Source of the DNA: Tieghemostelium lacteum
Lineage: Eukaryota; Evosea; Eumycetozoa; Dictyosteliales; Raperosteliaceae
Length of the DNA stretch: 64,000 nt
Assembly (NCBI GenBank): GCA_001606155.1
Contig: LODT01000028.1
Location: 720,735-784,734, forward strand
Reading direction: 5' to 3'
Both the position numbers and the translations under genes were made by a program. The notes below the pieces were generated by a model. The model did not search any database. It saw only the letters and a list, made by a program, of their open reading frames with translations, and was not told the origin of the DNA. This document shows positions 24,613 through 35,500 of this stretch, one piece after another (position 1 is the stretch's first letter; each line of letters opens with the position of its first letter).

Positions 24613-25947
24613 ATGTTAAAAAAGAATTTAATATATAATAATAATAAAATTAAATTATATGAATCAAAACCAATTGATGAAAGTAACCCAAATTTTCATT
24701 CATTGACCATACCTGTGAATAGTAGAGTAAAAGAGTCACCACCACCATTGGAAGGTGAGGAAGTTAAAGTTGAATCACCACCAGTTAATGTAGTGTCTTC
24801 TGCTTCATTAAAGAAGACAGCTTCTACAAGTGCTGCTGCTTCTGCATCTAATAGTACCACCAGTGACAATAATGGTAATAAATCCTGTGCTCTATTTAAT
24901 TATGATGATGAGACTGCATATGCTGTATATACATCCTCTAGTGGAACATGTACTCTGATAAAATGTCCAAATACCACCATGGTTTGGTCATCACCACAGA
25001 CTCTATCAGGGTTCAGTATTGTAAGTATTCCACATATGGTATTCACAGGTAATGGATATCCAGCTTTGATAGGTGCCTCTACCAATCAGATTATTGTCAA
25101 ATATCTTGGTGTTGGTGGACACAATGATTTGGGTATCTCCATGGCATTTCCAAGTGGTACTACAAGCATCCAAGGTATCTACGCATACAATGTAATCGAC
25201 AGTGATATGGCACAAGTTGCTATAATCGACCAAAGAGGTAAACTCCTAACCAGTTACTTTTCATTTGAATCCGATAAAGTTATGGCAACCTCTTGGTATG
25301 ATTGGGGTAACGGATGGCAAGGTTCACCATGCATAGGATCAAGTGACCATACCCTATGGTTCATTGCCAAAAACATTAGTTCATCCAGACCAAAGTATTG
25401 TTATAGTTGGTGTTATATATCCGATCCCACAAATTATGGTAGATGGCGTAACATGAATCTATTACCAGTCAGTGATTTCATAGGTTCACCAACCATCTGT
25501 CGTTCATCATCCATGGACACACACCACTACTCTGGAATCTACCTTACATTTTTTTCTAGAACCAATAACAATAGCATAGCATTTGCACCTTGTTCATCAC
25601 CTGATGGTTATCCCTCAACTTTATTTCAAGAGCAATTTATCGGATTTCCATTGGAAATGGATCTTCGATTCCCAGTACTAGGTGTAAATACCTCACCATT
25701 TGTTACCATGTCCAATAGTAATCTACTAGTTTCAGGATACAAAATATCCGCTAAGGTATTGGAAAGTTTTCAAGTTGTCAACCCTAATGATACCTTCCTT
25801 TTTGCAAGTTCTGTTACTTTTCCAATCTTTCAAAGTTCAAATTCAATTGGTGTCTACAGAACCAAGTGTTTTTTATTCCTTAAAACATCTTCTGGTTCAA
25901 ATTTAACAGTTGATTATTCCACTGTCATTCTTCCTCAATCTCAATAA
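24613..25947 (+). CDS. hypothetical protein with propeller-like repeats (paralogue B)
   Basis: A single exon of 444 residues, the head-to-head paralogue of the gene at 22961-24271. The N-terminal ~90 residues are low in complexity (Ser/Ala-rich, KKTASTSAAASASNS). The rest follows the same blade pattern (WYDWGNGWQGSPCIGSS, DFIGSPTICRSS, VNTSPFVTMSN). Identity to the partner is moderate and confined to the repeat part, so the duplication is not recent. No catalytic motif is seen. A lectin-like or protein-binding role is possible, but nothing in the sequence decides it. Confidence 0.8.
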   Translation: MLKKNLIYNNNKIKLYESKPIDESNPNFHSLTIPVNSRVKESPPPLEGEEVKVESPPVNVVSSASLKKTASTSAAASASNSTTSDNNGNKSCALFNYDDETAYAVYTSSSGTCTLIKCPNTTMVWSSPQTLSGFSIVSIPHMVFTGNGYPALIGASTNQIIVKYLGVGGHNDLGISMAFPSGTTSIQGIYAYNVIDSDMAQVAIIDQRGKLLTSYFSFESDKVMATSWYDWGNGWQGSPCIGSSDHTLWFIAKNISSSRPKYCYSWCYISDPTNYGRWRNMNLLPVSDFIGSPTICRSSSMDTHHYSGIYLTFFSRTNNNSIAFAPCSSPDGYPSTLFQEQFIGFPLEMDLRFPVLGVNTSPFVTMSNSNLLVSGYKISAKVLESFQVVNPNDTFLFASSVTFPIFQSSNSIGVYRTKCFLFLKTSSGSNLTVDYSTVILPQSQ

Positions 25948-26200
25948 ATAAATTTATAAAAATAAAAAAAAAAAATAAAAAAGCATAAGATCACCTCCAA
26001 AAATTATTTAAGTAAATAAAGGCAATCTCATATCTAAATCTAATAAATATTCAAATATTTATAATCCTAATTAGAAAATTAATATGTATACATATTGAAT
26101 CAATATTTATTGTATAAATCTATTTTTTTCTGAGAATTGCGCTTTTTTTTAAAACTTTTACTCAAAGATTTTCTTTCACTAGTCCCAAACACCTCAAGAC

Positions 26201-28939
26201 ATGTCAAAAGATGAAGAATTAAATAATAATGTTGTAAAAGAAGATAGAGGTTTTATAACATTTTATAAATCATTGGATGTTGAAGATAATTTAATTAGAT
26301 TATTTGATAGAAAAGGATACTATTCATTACATGGACAAGATGCAGAATATGTAGCATTAATACATTTTAAATCAAAGAAATCACTTAGATATTGGTCAAC
26401 TGAAAATCCTTTGACACCAATGAAAAAGAAATTTAAATCAGATGGTAGTCAAGATGTATCAATGTCATCACAAGACAACTCATCTCAATCTAGTGGATTG
26501 GCAATATTGACTATACGTGCTGGTATAGAATATGAAACTGTTATTAAAGAGTTATTTGATGAAAAGAAAAAGGTAGAAATATGGGCAAATAAACCAGGTA
26601 AACTAAATCAGTGGGAGGTCATTAAAAAAGGATCACCAGGTAATTTACAGAAATTTGAAGATATTCTTACTGATAACCCCGAGAGTTCGGTAATGATGGC
26701 TTTAAAAATGCATTTGGATAATAATACTCGTGTCTATGGTATAGCATTTGGTGATGCTACTTTTAAGACTATTGGTTTGACACAGTTTCTAGATGATGAA
26801 TCACTTAGTAATCTTGGATGTTTTATCATGCAAAAGTCAATTAAAGAGTGTCTCATTTATGATGATTCTAAATTACACCCATCAGATTATAAAAAGACTT
26901 TAGAGAAACTAGCTGATGCTAATATACCAGTAACTGTTGTCCCCAGAAGTGACTTTAGCAGTAAAAATGTAGAACAAGATCTGACAAGACTTCTAGGTAA
27001 CATAACTAATAATCTATCAGATCTAGAACAAGAGCATGCTATTCAATCTGTAAGTTGTCTGATTAAGCATCTAGATTTACTAGCTAATGAAGCCTATTTT
27101 GGAAAATTCAAATTGGAGAGATTTGATTTAGAAAAGTTTATGAAATTGGATGCGGCAACATTCAAAGGTTTACACATTATAGATAGTAAAGATATCAGAG
27201 GACAATCACTTTACCAGTTGTTGAATAAGTGTTCTACACCAATAGGTTCAAGACTACTACTTCAGTGGGTTAAACAACCTCTTGTCAATTGTGACGAAAT
27301 TGAAATTCGTCTTAATTTCGTAGAGGCTTTTATTCAAGATCTAGATTTACGACATTCCTTGAGATCCAATGATCTAAAGAATATAGGTGATCTTGATCGT
27401 CTCAGTAAGAAACTTACAGGTCCCAAAGCCACTTTGGAGGATTGTGTCAACTTGTACAATACCACACAAAAACTACCAAATCTCTTAGGAACTCTTGGTG
27501 GCTACCAAGGAAACTATTCAGAAATTATTCAATTGAATTTCATTACACCACTAGACTCTATCATTAAAGATTTCCAACAATTTCAAGCAATGGTTGAACA
27601 GACTATTGATTTGGACCTAGCCAATGAATCTCACGAATATGTCATTCGTAGTACATTTAACGAAGACCTGCGTGGAATTCAAGCTAAAAGAACCCAAATT
27701 TCTGATAAAATTGAAGAAATGCGATTGGAAATTGCAGATGATATTGCATTAGATGAAAGTAAAATCAAATTAATCTACACTGAAAAGGAAGGATATCTAT
27801 TAAGAGTCTCTAGAAAAGATGAGGTTTCCATTAGAGGTAAATCCAAGTATATAGGCTGTGGTACATTAAAAGATGGGTCCAGATTCACAACAGTAAAAAT
27901 CAAAATGCTCAATGAATCCTATATTAAATTGACTCAAACCTATATGGAAAAACAAGAGGGTCTAGTAAAGAAAGCTCTGATGATTGCTGCTAGTTTTGCA
28001 ACTTTGGTTGAAGATCTCAGTGCTCTTATTGCAACATTGGATGTTTACACTACATTGGCACATGTTTCATCCATTGCTCCTATACCCTATGTTCGTCCAA
28101 TAATTCATCCTATGGGTTCATCAGATGGCACTGTTATAAAAGCTGGTAGACATCCATGTGTTGAACAACAGGAATCCGTTGCCTATATACCCAATGACAT
28201 TGCACTTCTCCGAGAAAACTCACAATTTCATATTATTACAGGACCTAATATGGGTGGAAAGAGTACTTTTATTCGTCAAACTGGTTTAATAATTATATTG
28301 GCACAAATTGGATGTTTTGTACCTTGTGAACAAGCAGAGATCACTATTGTCGATTGTATATTGTCAAGAGTTGGTGCAGGTGATTCACAATTGAGAGGTG
28401 TCAGTACTTTTATGGCAGAGATGTTGGAAACTAGTTATATACTCAAAGTTGCTACTAAAAACAGTTTAATTATTATTGATGAACTGGGTAGAGGTACCTC
28501 TACATATGATGGTTTTGGTTTGGCATGGGGTATCGCAGAGTACATCTGTCATCAAATTGGTGCCTATTGTCTATTTGCAACTCATTTCCACGAACTTACA
28601 GTACTCTCAGATCTAATTCCAATTGTAAATAACCTACATGTCGCCGCAGATACTTCAGTTAACAACACCCTTACTTTATTGTATAAAGTGAAACAAGGAT
28701 CTTGTGATCAGTCTTTTGGTATTCACGTTGCAATACTAGCTGATTTCCCAGACGAAGTAATACAAACAGCCAGACAAAAAGCAAAAGAATTAGAATCTTT
28801 TGAATCTGATTCTCTAAAGAAAAACAATAATCAATTTTTAGAGGAATTTAAATTATTAGATCTCGAAAATTGTTCAGAAGAGAAAGCACTCAGTTTAGTA
28901 AATAATCTATTAAATAAATATTCTCTATTAGATAACTAA
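26201..28939 (+). CDS. msh2: DNA mismatch repair protein MSH2
   Basis: A single exon of 912 residues, close to human MSH2 (934). The mismatch-binding N-terminal domain starts at GFITFYKSL. The lever/clamp region is followed by the ABC ATPase: Walker A GPNMGGKST, Q-loop and ST-x-F-x-A-E-M segment (RGVSTFMAEM), Walker B with signature DELGRGTSTYDGFGLAWGIAEY, and the H-loop ATHFHEL. The C-terminal helix-turn-helix mediates dimerisation. MSH2 pairs with MSH6 or MSH3 to recognise mismatches and loops in nuclear DNA. Like MSH2 of other eukaryotes it lacks the Phe-x-Glu mismatch reader found in MSH6. Nothing looks broken. Confidence 0.95.
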   Translation: MSKDEELNNNVVKEDRGFITFYKSLDVEDNLIRLFDRKGYYSLHGQDAEYVALIHFKSKKSLRYWSTENPLTPMKKKFKSDGSQDVSMSSQDNSSQSSGLAILTIRAGIEYETVIKELFDEKKKVEIWANKPGKLNQWEVIKKGSPGNLQKFEDILTDNPESSVMMALKMHLDNNTRVYGIAFGDATFKTIGLTQFLDDESLSNLGCFIMQKSIKECLIYDDSKLHPSDYKKTLEKLADANIPVTVVPRSDFSSKNVEQDLTRLLGNITNNLSDLEQEHAIQSVSCLIKHLDLLANEAYFGKFKLERFDLEKFMKLDAATFKGLHIIDSKDIRGQSLYQLLNKCSTPIGSRLLLQWVKQPLVNCDEIEIRLNFVEAFIQDLDLRHSLRSNDLKNIGDLDRLSKKLTGPKATLEDCVNLYNTTQKLPNLLGTLGGYQGNYSEIIQLNFITPLDSIIKDFQQFQAMVEQTIDLDLANESHEYVIRSTFNEDLRGIQAKRTQISDKIEEMRLEIADDIALDESKIKLIYTEKEGYLLRVSRKDEVSIRGKSKYIGCGTLKDGSRFTTVKIKMLNESYIKLTQTYMEKQEGLVKKALMIAASFATLVEDLSALIATLDVYTTLAHVSSIAPIPYVRPIIHPMGSSDGTVIKAGRHPCVEQQESVAYIPNDIALLRENSQFHIITGPNMGGKSTFIRQTGLIIILAQIGCFVPCEQAEITIVDCILSRVGAGDSQLRGVSTFMAEMLETSYILKVATKNSLIIIDELGRGTSTYDGFGLAWGIAEYICHQIGAYCLFATHFHELTVLSDLIPIVNNLHVAADTSVNNTLTLLYKVKQGSCDQSFGIHVAILADFPDEVIQTARQKAKELESFESDSLKKNNNQFLEEFKLLDLENCSEEKALSLVNNLLNKYSLLDN

Positions 28940-29075
28940 AAGAGATTCTAAAAAAGATAAGTGTTCAGTGAACCAATACCTAAAAATTCAAGTGGTGTTC
29001 GATATTTAATTAAATATTGATGTTCATTGAAATTCACTGGAATTTTGGATAATTTTATTTATATATTTGATAAAA

Positions 29076-30224
29076 TTAGAAAGAATCTAAAGTTTTTTTT
29101 ATCAGATCATCAGTGATACTCTGGAATACAAATTTAATATTTGTGGTATCAACAGCGCAAGTTTGATGAATATAAATTTTCTTTTTTGGAGATTTCTCTA
29201 GAAACATACTGGCAATGTATTTAGATGCAGATTTTCTATTATTTGGACCGGTATACTCTGGAAAGTATTTTGAAAGTGGTATAGATTCAATACGTTTTTG
29301 AAATATATCTTTCTTGTTGAGAAATAGAACAATGATACTTTCGTTAAAGTATTTTGAGTTGGCAATCTCTTGAAACAAGTCTAAAGAGTCTTGAAGTTGG
29401 TTTGTAGTTTCATCTTCCTCTAGAAACCTGTAATAGGCAGTTAGAGATGCGACAAAAAGAACAGCTGTAACATTCTCAAAACAGTGTATCCATTTTCTAC
29501 GTAGACTCTTTTGACCACCTACATCTAGCATACGGAATAACAAACCACGAAAATGAAACTGACTTTCGATGATACCTGCTGTTTTAATTCTAACTCGAAG
29601 TACATCGGCTTCACGTGGTATGAATTCATTGTTTTGGTAGTATTCTAGATTGTCAAGGAAATAGAGGGTACTATCTGAGAACTGACTCTCAACCAGAGAG
29701 TATTGGTGCTGTATTTCTGGTGCCTCCCAGAGAACTTTAATGTCCTGAATGATGGTGCTCCATGATTGTAAAACACCATTTTCAGAGACCAAGTCAAATG
29801 CATGTTTGACACGAAGTGATCTCTCAAAGTAGGCAGGCTCCTCAAAGTAATTGGTATTATTGGCACTACTTGCAGAGGTGCCTGTAGAGGTTATAGATGA
29901 CGACGATGAATTTAGTGACATTACTGTTGATAACTTGGATGCTGTACGCTCTCTGTCAATGGTCTCCAAAAACATTGACATTTGTGTAATGATATGATGA
30001 ATTATCAATTCTCTAAATTCTTTTAATTCCTTTTGAGAGTATCCGCCATTCTCTTGAATGATTTTCATCTGCTTGAATAGTGTTGATTTTCCACTGTCAC
30101 TAGCACCCAGTAACAGTAATTTAACGTCATGTGAATGTATTTTCTTTTCTTTTCTAATAGAACTATCAATTTCTTTACTAATTGATTTCTCTTTTGCTAA
30201 TGTCTTACTATCATAACAGTTCAT
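29076..30224 (-). CDS. heterotrimeric G-protein alpha subunit, divergent
   Basis: A single exon of 382 residues. The Ras-like and helical domains are both present. Visible motifs: G1 GASDSGKST, switch I LRVRIKTAGI with the catalytic arginine, switch II DVGGQKSLRRKW with the catalytic glutamine, G4 FLNKKD and G5 TCAVDT. Differences from the consensus are SD instead of GE in the P-loop, TA instead of TT in switch I, and a Ser/Thr-rich insert after the first helical-domain helices. The N-terminus starts MNC, so N-myristoylation (which needs Gly2) is excluded, but Cys3 could be palmitoylated. It should bind GTP at the inner plasma membrane. Which of the many dictyostelid G-alpha subtypes it represents is unclear. 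Confidence 0.88.
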   Translation of the reverse strand: MNCYDSKTLAKEKSISKEIDSSIRKEKKIHSHDVKLLLLGASDSGKSTLFKQMKIIQENGGYSQKELKEFRELIIHHIITQMSMFLETIDRERTASKLSTVMSLNSSSSSITSTGTSASSANNTNYFEEPAYFERSLRVKHAFDLVSENGVLQSWSTIIQDIKVLWEAPEIQHQYSLVESQFSDSTLYFLDNLEYYQNNEFIPREADVLRVRIKTAGIIESQFHFRGLLFRMLDVGGQKSLRRKWIHCFENVTAVLFVASLTAYYRFLEEDETTNQLQDSLDLFQEIANSKYFNESIIVLFLNKKDIFQKRIESIPLSKYFPEYTGPNNRKSASKYIASMFLEKSPKKKIYIHQTCAVDTTNIKFVFQSITDDLIKKTLDSF

Positions 30225-30843
30225 GATTAGTTTATAATTTTTACTCCTAATAGGGGTAATTTAAAAATATTTCGTGGTATATATGTGTGGGTGGTATGAA
30301 GAGGTGTGAAGATTATATTAAAAATATATAATCAATAGATTTTCGATTTCCTTTCTCTCTATAGCGGTTTTACAACTATACAAGAAAAAGAAGAGTAATA
30401 TTAAGTCCGATTGGTTGATTCGAGGTTGTGTATGAAAAAAAATATATACAATAAAAAATATAAATAATTAAAAGAGATAATATGTTTAAATCATAAAACT
30501 ATTTTTATCTATTTCAATTAGTTTAAAGGGTTGATGTAAAGAGAAGAAAAAAAAAAAATATTTTTGAAATAAAGAATAGAATGTTTTCTTTGATAAATGC
30601 AAAGGTGCTTGGACAGATCGATTTGTAGTAAACAAATTGAAAAAATTAGAGGTGAAAGGTGCTTGCGTGTATATTGAAATGGCAAAAATTATTGTAAAAA
30701 AACGAATAGTTGATTGCAATTTGAAATTATTATAAATTTTTCAAAGATATTTTTCAAATTAAAAATTTTTTATAAACAGTTTATATTCAACTTCCTTATT
30801 TAATCACAATTATTATTTCTATTTTGGTTTTGGATTTACAAAA
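30225..30843. other. intergenic, promoter regions of two divergent genes
   Basis: A 619-bp AT-rich spacer between the G-alpha gene (-) and the orphan gene (+). A short GTGTGGGTGG block lies near 30282. A 77-codon minus-strand frame at 30486-30719 has no recognisable features and is probably chance. Confidence 0.4.
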
Positions 30844-31570
30844 ATGACATCAACAGAGTTTAGTCAACATTGGACAAAAGAACATCTTTGTAAAGGTGAT
30901 GGTTTCATTATTGAAGGTGTAGTAAAAGGATCAAAAGTACACAATGTATTTGTAACTTCAAAACAAAACCCAGAATATACAGCCTTACCAACCAGATTCC
31001 TAGCAGTAACTATGGTTGTAGATTCTATAATTAAAAGAAACTGGAATAAAGATGGTTATGAAATTCCACCAAAAATGACACGTGGAACTGCAATCTCAAA
31101 AGGTTATCTAAATAAATTTGGTAAGTATTTGGGATAACTTTTGAGAGGAAGAGTGATTTGATCCTAACTATAATACATATATAAAAGATAGAATTCAATC
31201 AACACCAGTTGATAAATTAGATTGCAATCAAATGGCAAATCTCATTGCTAATGGTAATGCATTACCACATGATTTCCATGATGATGTTTTAAAGAATTTA
31301 CATCCACACGTACCAAATACATTTGAATTTTGGTTAGATATGGAAAAATTCAATCATAAGGATATTAAAGCAGGTGATGAAGTTAGAATTAAAACTATAG
31401 GTAACTCTGTTATTGTTCAGGAATATGTTAGAATGGATCAATCTCAAATTTCAAATTTCTCTGGTGACAAAGATTTGGGAACTAATTTTGTAAAGAATAT
31501 TAATAAATTTAAAGATTCAGATGAAAATAATGAACCACAACAAGATGATGATGACGATGAATGGAAATAA
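30844..31570 (+). CDS. conserved-looking protein of unknown function with an acidic tail
   Basis: Not recognised. Exons 30844-31120 and 31188-31570 (GTAAGT ... AAAAG) join in frame, giving about 219 residues. The first part is soluble and basic-aromatic (FSQHWTKEHLCKGDGFIIEG, VVDSIIKRNW), with a KMTRGTAISKGYLNKF segment across the splice. The second has an FEFWLDMEKFNHKDIKAGDE segment that looks like a small beta-rich fold. The protein ends in an acidic Asp/Glu tail before EWK. There is no signal peptide or membrane segment. The acidic tail and even composition suggest a soluble nuclear or cytosolic protein, but that is inference. Confidence 0.75.
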
Positions 31571-31888
31571 ATAGCACATACATTCCAATTATAATCAAAA
31601 AAAACAGAAAAAAATTTTGTAATAAAATTAAGTATTGGAAAATACTTTTTATCTTATTTATTATGTTAATTTATGATTCGTTGTTTATTTTGAAAAAGAG
31701 GAGTATAGATTACAATAAATGCTATTAATAAAGTAGTTCGTAGGGTTTTTTTTTTTTGTGGAGTATTTCTTTTATTTCTATTTATCTACAATATGGGGAT
31801 TTAGATTAAATAGTTTGGTGGGAGTGAAGTTGTGAGGAGAAAAAAAATTGGGAGTTGATATTGGCTTTGAAGGGTGAATTAAAATTTT
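31571..31888. other. convergent 3' spacer
   Basis: A 318-bp AT-rich interval between the 3' ends of the orphan gene (+) and the Ras gene (-), with several T runs and AATAAA-like sequences usable as polyadenylation signals on both strands. No gene was seen. Confidence 0.4.
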
Positions 31889-32887
<999 letters not shown>

Positions 32888-33382
32888 TTTGAGTTTTTAT
32901 AGTAGTTTTAAAAGTTATATATTACAAGGGATTCTAAATAAATATTTAAAAAAGAAAAAATAAAAAAAAAAAAAGTGTTAGCGATTTTTAAAAAAAAAAA
33001 AGATTTTTTATCCACAATAACGGTCGTTGATTATTTCTATTCTCTCTTACTTTTACTTAAAAAAAATATTAAATGTTAAAAATAATTATACAAATTTAGT
33101 TTTATCTAAAACTTAATTGTTGTGATGATTATCAATGAATTATTAAAAAGTGAAATGCATAAAGTATTTTTATATCAAATTAATTAGACATTTTAGCATA
33201 GAAAATATTCGTGCAAAAATTTTCACTGAATTCTTTTTTTTTAAAAATTTGATCAATTGCTACTATTTCTGTTGTGTGAAGATTAAGTACAATCTAATTT
33301 TATAAATCAGGATTTTTTTATTTATTATAATGTAAATTGGATTAAATCAGGAATTATGTTTTGTATACAATTTAATTTAATT
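32888..33382. promoter_or_regulatory. Ras upstream region and downstream gene 3' spacer
   Basis: A 495-bp AT-rich interval. It contains CACAATAACGGTCGTT at 33013-33028, about 126 bp upstream of the Ras start and closely related to a 16-mer upstream of the ComC-like gene. Otherwise only homopolymers were seen. Confidence 0.4.
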
Positions 33383-35254
33383 TTATTTTTTAAGGTATTT
33401 AAAAATTACAAAGGATGCAATGGAAATTAATATAGTTGATGTTACAATATATTTTGTGGAGGTTGGTATGAGTGATTGTGGTTGGTTTTCTTTGACAAAG
33501 GTATTATAGTTCTGTAGATACTGTGGTACTTCCACTGGATATTTTTGATTTAGATTTTTAATTTTATCTATAAAGTATTGTGCTCTCTTTTTGTTACCCA
33601 ACATGTAAAGACTTTTGGCAGAATAGAGGTATTGATCAATAACAACTCTATCGTACAATTCACAGACTCTGATACTTTGTGCAGCGTAATGTAATGATTC
33701 TTTATAGTTTCCTAAAAAGAAGTAGTTTTTACAGATATAGTAAAGCGCACTAGAGTACTCTGGTTCTTTCTCATCAGAAACCTTTTCTAGAGCTTCTTGG
33801 AATACTTCTATGGCCTTTTCATGCATTTTCAAACGTTCATAACACAGAGCAATCTTAATTATTGCATTGGAAACCAGAGTGGGATTCAAATCCATTTTGG
33901 CTTTGATGTGGTACACTTCATTCATTTGGATATAGAGTTTAAGGTGTGTTATTGCTTCTTCATATTTGGCAATTTTTTCATTGATTTGAATATCAGCAAT
34001 TCTCAAATGAGCAATAATTTCAATGTACTCACCAGAGCCTTTGAGAATATCCAGTGCTTCTTCAGTCCATTTCAAACCCTTCTCAACTTCTTGATATGAG
34101 TTGTAAATAACTCTGGCACATACCAACAAGATTCTAGCCTTTTGAACATCATTAAAGTATTCCTTACTGTGATGGTAATAGAAAAGGTGTCTAGTTAGCA
34201 AAACATCTTCGAACTCACTCAATGTTATGGAATATCGACCTGTTATAATCAAAAAGTCATTTAAATATTCTTTTTGATCTTCTATTACATTTCTGAGTAA
34301 TTTACAAGCACTTCTACCGGGCACTATAATAGTAGTATCATTGAATTTTTTAAAGATTTCCCAGAAGCCAAAATAACACATAGTACTAGAGAATATCTGT
34401 ACATCTTTTGCATGTAAACCTTGATTTTGGGCCATTACTTGAAGCCAGTGATAATATATAGAAAATGGTGCAAACCAACAATAGGTAGAAAGAAGTCTTT
34501 CATTGGAATATTTACCAGATTGGAAATCTTGTAAAATCAATCTAGCTAACTCCAGTTGAGCTTCTTCTTGATGAGATTGAAGATTCTCTAAAAGAGTATC
34601 AATAGCCTCTGTCTGGATAGTGTTAATGTATCTTGACAGCATTTTACTGAACAATGGATTACCTTTTGTAACCTCAATGGCTTGTGTCATTTGAGCATCT
34701 GTCAACTCTATTTCCAAGTACTCTCTAAATAGTTGTTTACGATTGTCATCCGACTCAATATTACCCAACTGATAGTGGGTGATATGCTTGAGTTCTTTGA
34801 ATTCTTGAGATCTTATGAATATAAAATGATGATCATTTTCAATGTTTTTACAAGACTCTTCATCTATAGGTAACTGTTCTGATAACTTTTCATAAATCTC
34901 AGCATCAGGGTGTTGAGCTAGACAATGTACTACAACCAATATCTTTTCTTTACATGTCATAATGTATTCCTTCAAACTATTATATTTAGTTCTATCTTCA
35001 GCAGGTACTTGAAGGAATACATTATACATACATGTACTACTATACTCCAAATCCGAATATTCAAATATATTTTCATATTCCTTAACCTCATCAGATTTCA
35101 TTAAATGACGCACTAAACTGTATTTACCAGTGCCATCACCACCCTGAATGACCACGCATTTCTCCCTCTTTAAAATATCTTTTATATCTTGAATCTCTTT
35201 ATCTCTACCAACTAATTTCTTTTTAAAGAACTCATTTGATGTAGTTTCACTCAT
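33383..35254 (-). CDS. tail-anchored STAND-like P-loop NTPase with helical-repeat region
   Basis: A single exon of 623 residues. The order is: a short N-terminus with VGRDKEIQDIKDIL, typical of AAA/STAND ATPases just before the P-loop; Walker A GGDGTGKYS, where the residue after the lysine is Tyr rather than Ser/Thr; a possible Walker B region around KEKILVVVHCLAQH; then about 350 residues of helices with TPR-like signatures (KIALCYERLKMHEKAIEVFQ, YYICKNYFFLGNYKESLHYA). The last 22 residues form one hydrophobic helix with a basic end (FKYLKK), a classic tail anchor for ER or mitochondrial outer membrane. There is no signal peptide. STAND NTPases with TPRs serve as signalling or immune switches in other organisms. 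The substrate and trigger here are unknown, and the altered Walker A may weaken ATPase activity. Confidence 0.65.
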   Translation of the reverse strand: MSETTSNEFFKKKLVGRDKEIQDIKDILKREKCVVIQGGDGTGKYSLVRHLMKSDEVKEYENIFEYSDLEYSSTCMYNVFLQVPAEDRTKYNSLKEYIMTCKEKILVVVHCLAQHPDAEIYEKLSEQLPIDEESCKNIENDHHFIFIRSQEFKELKHITHYQLGNIESDDNRKQLFREYLEIELTDAQMTQAIEVTKGNPLFSKMLSRYINTIQTEAIDTLLENLQSHQEEAQLELARLILQDFQSGKYSNERLLSTYCWFAPFSIYYHWLQVMAQNQGLHAKDVQIFSSTMCYFGFWEIFKKFNDTTIIVPGRSACKLLRNVIEDQKEYLNDFLIITGRYSITLSEFEDVLLTRHLFYYHHSKEYFNDVQKARILLVCARVIYNSYQEVEKGLKWTEEALDILKGSGEYIEIIAHLRIADIQINEKIAKYEEAITHLKLYIQMNEVYHIKAKMDLNPTLVSNAIIKIALCYERLKMHEKAIEVFQEALEKVSDEKEPEYSSALYYICKNYFFLGNYKESLHYAAQSIRVCELYDRVVIDQYLYSAKSLYMLGNKKRAQYFIDKIKNLNQKYPVEVPQYLQNYNTFVKENQPQSLIPTSTKYIVTSTILISIASFVIFKYLKK

Positions 35255-35500
35255 ATTTTGGTTTTAGTATCAACTTTCAATGTTAACGTATCACTCTATA
35301 CTAAAAAAAAGTAGTTGAAAACTAGTGTCAAAGATGTTTTGCTGAAATATTATGTGTCCCCGCAAATTTCGCTGAAATAAAGAATTTCTAAAAATAAATT
35401 TAAATTCATACGCAAACATGATATCTCATTAGATCATACATCATTTTATTTTGATATTTATGTTACTGATAATAATGATGTCACAAATATAATTATTAAA

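Noticed and set aside
26201-28939. A bacterial MutS origin for the repair gene
   Set aside because: Domain order and length match eukaryotic MSH2 and the N-terminus lacks the Phe-x-Glu reader of MutS/MSH6.
30486-30719. A 77-codon minus-strand frame in the G-alpha upstream spacer
   Set aside because: It is Phe/Lys-rich, has no recognisable domain and lies in a typical AT-rich spacer.
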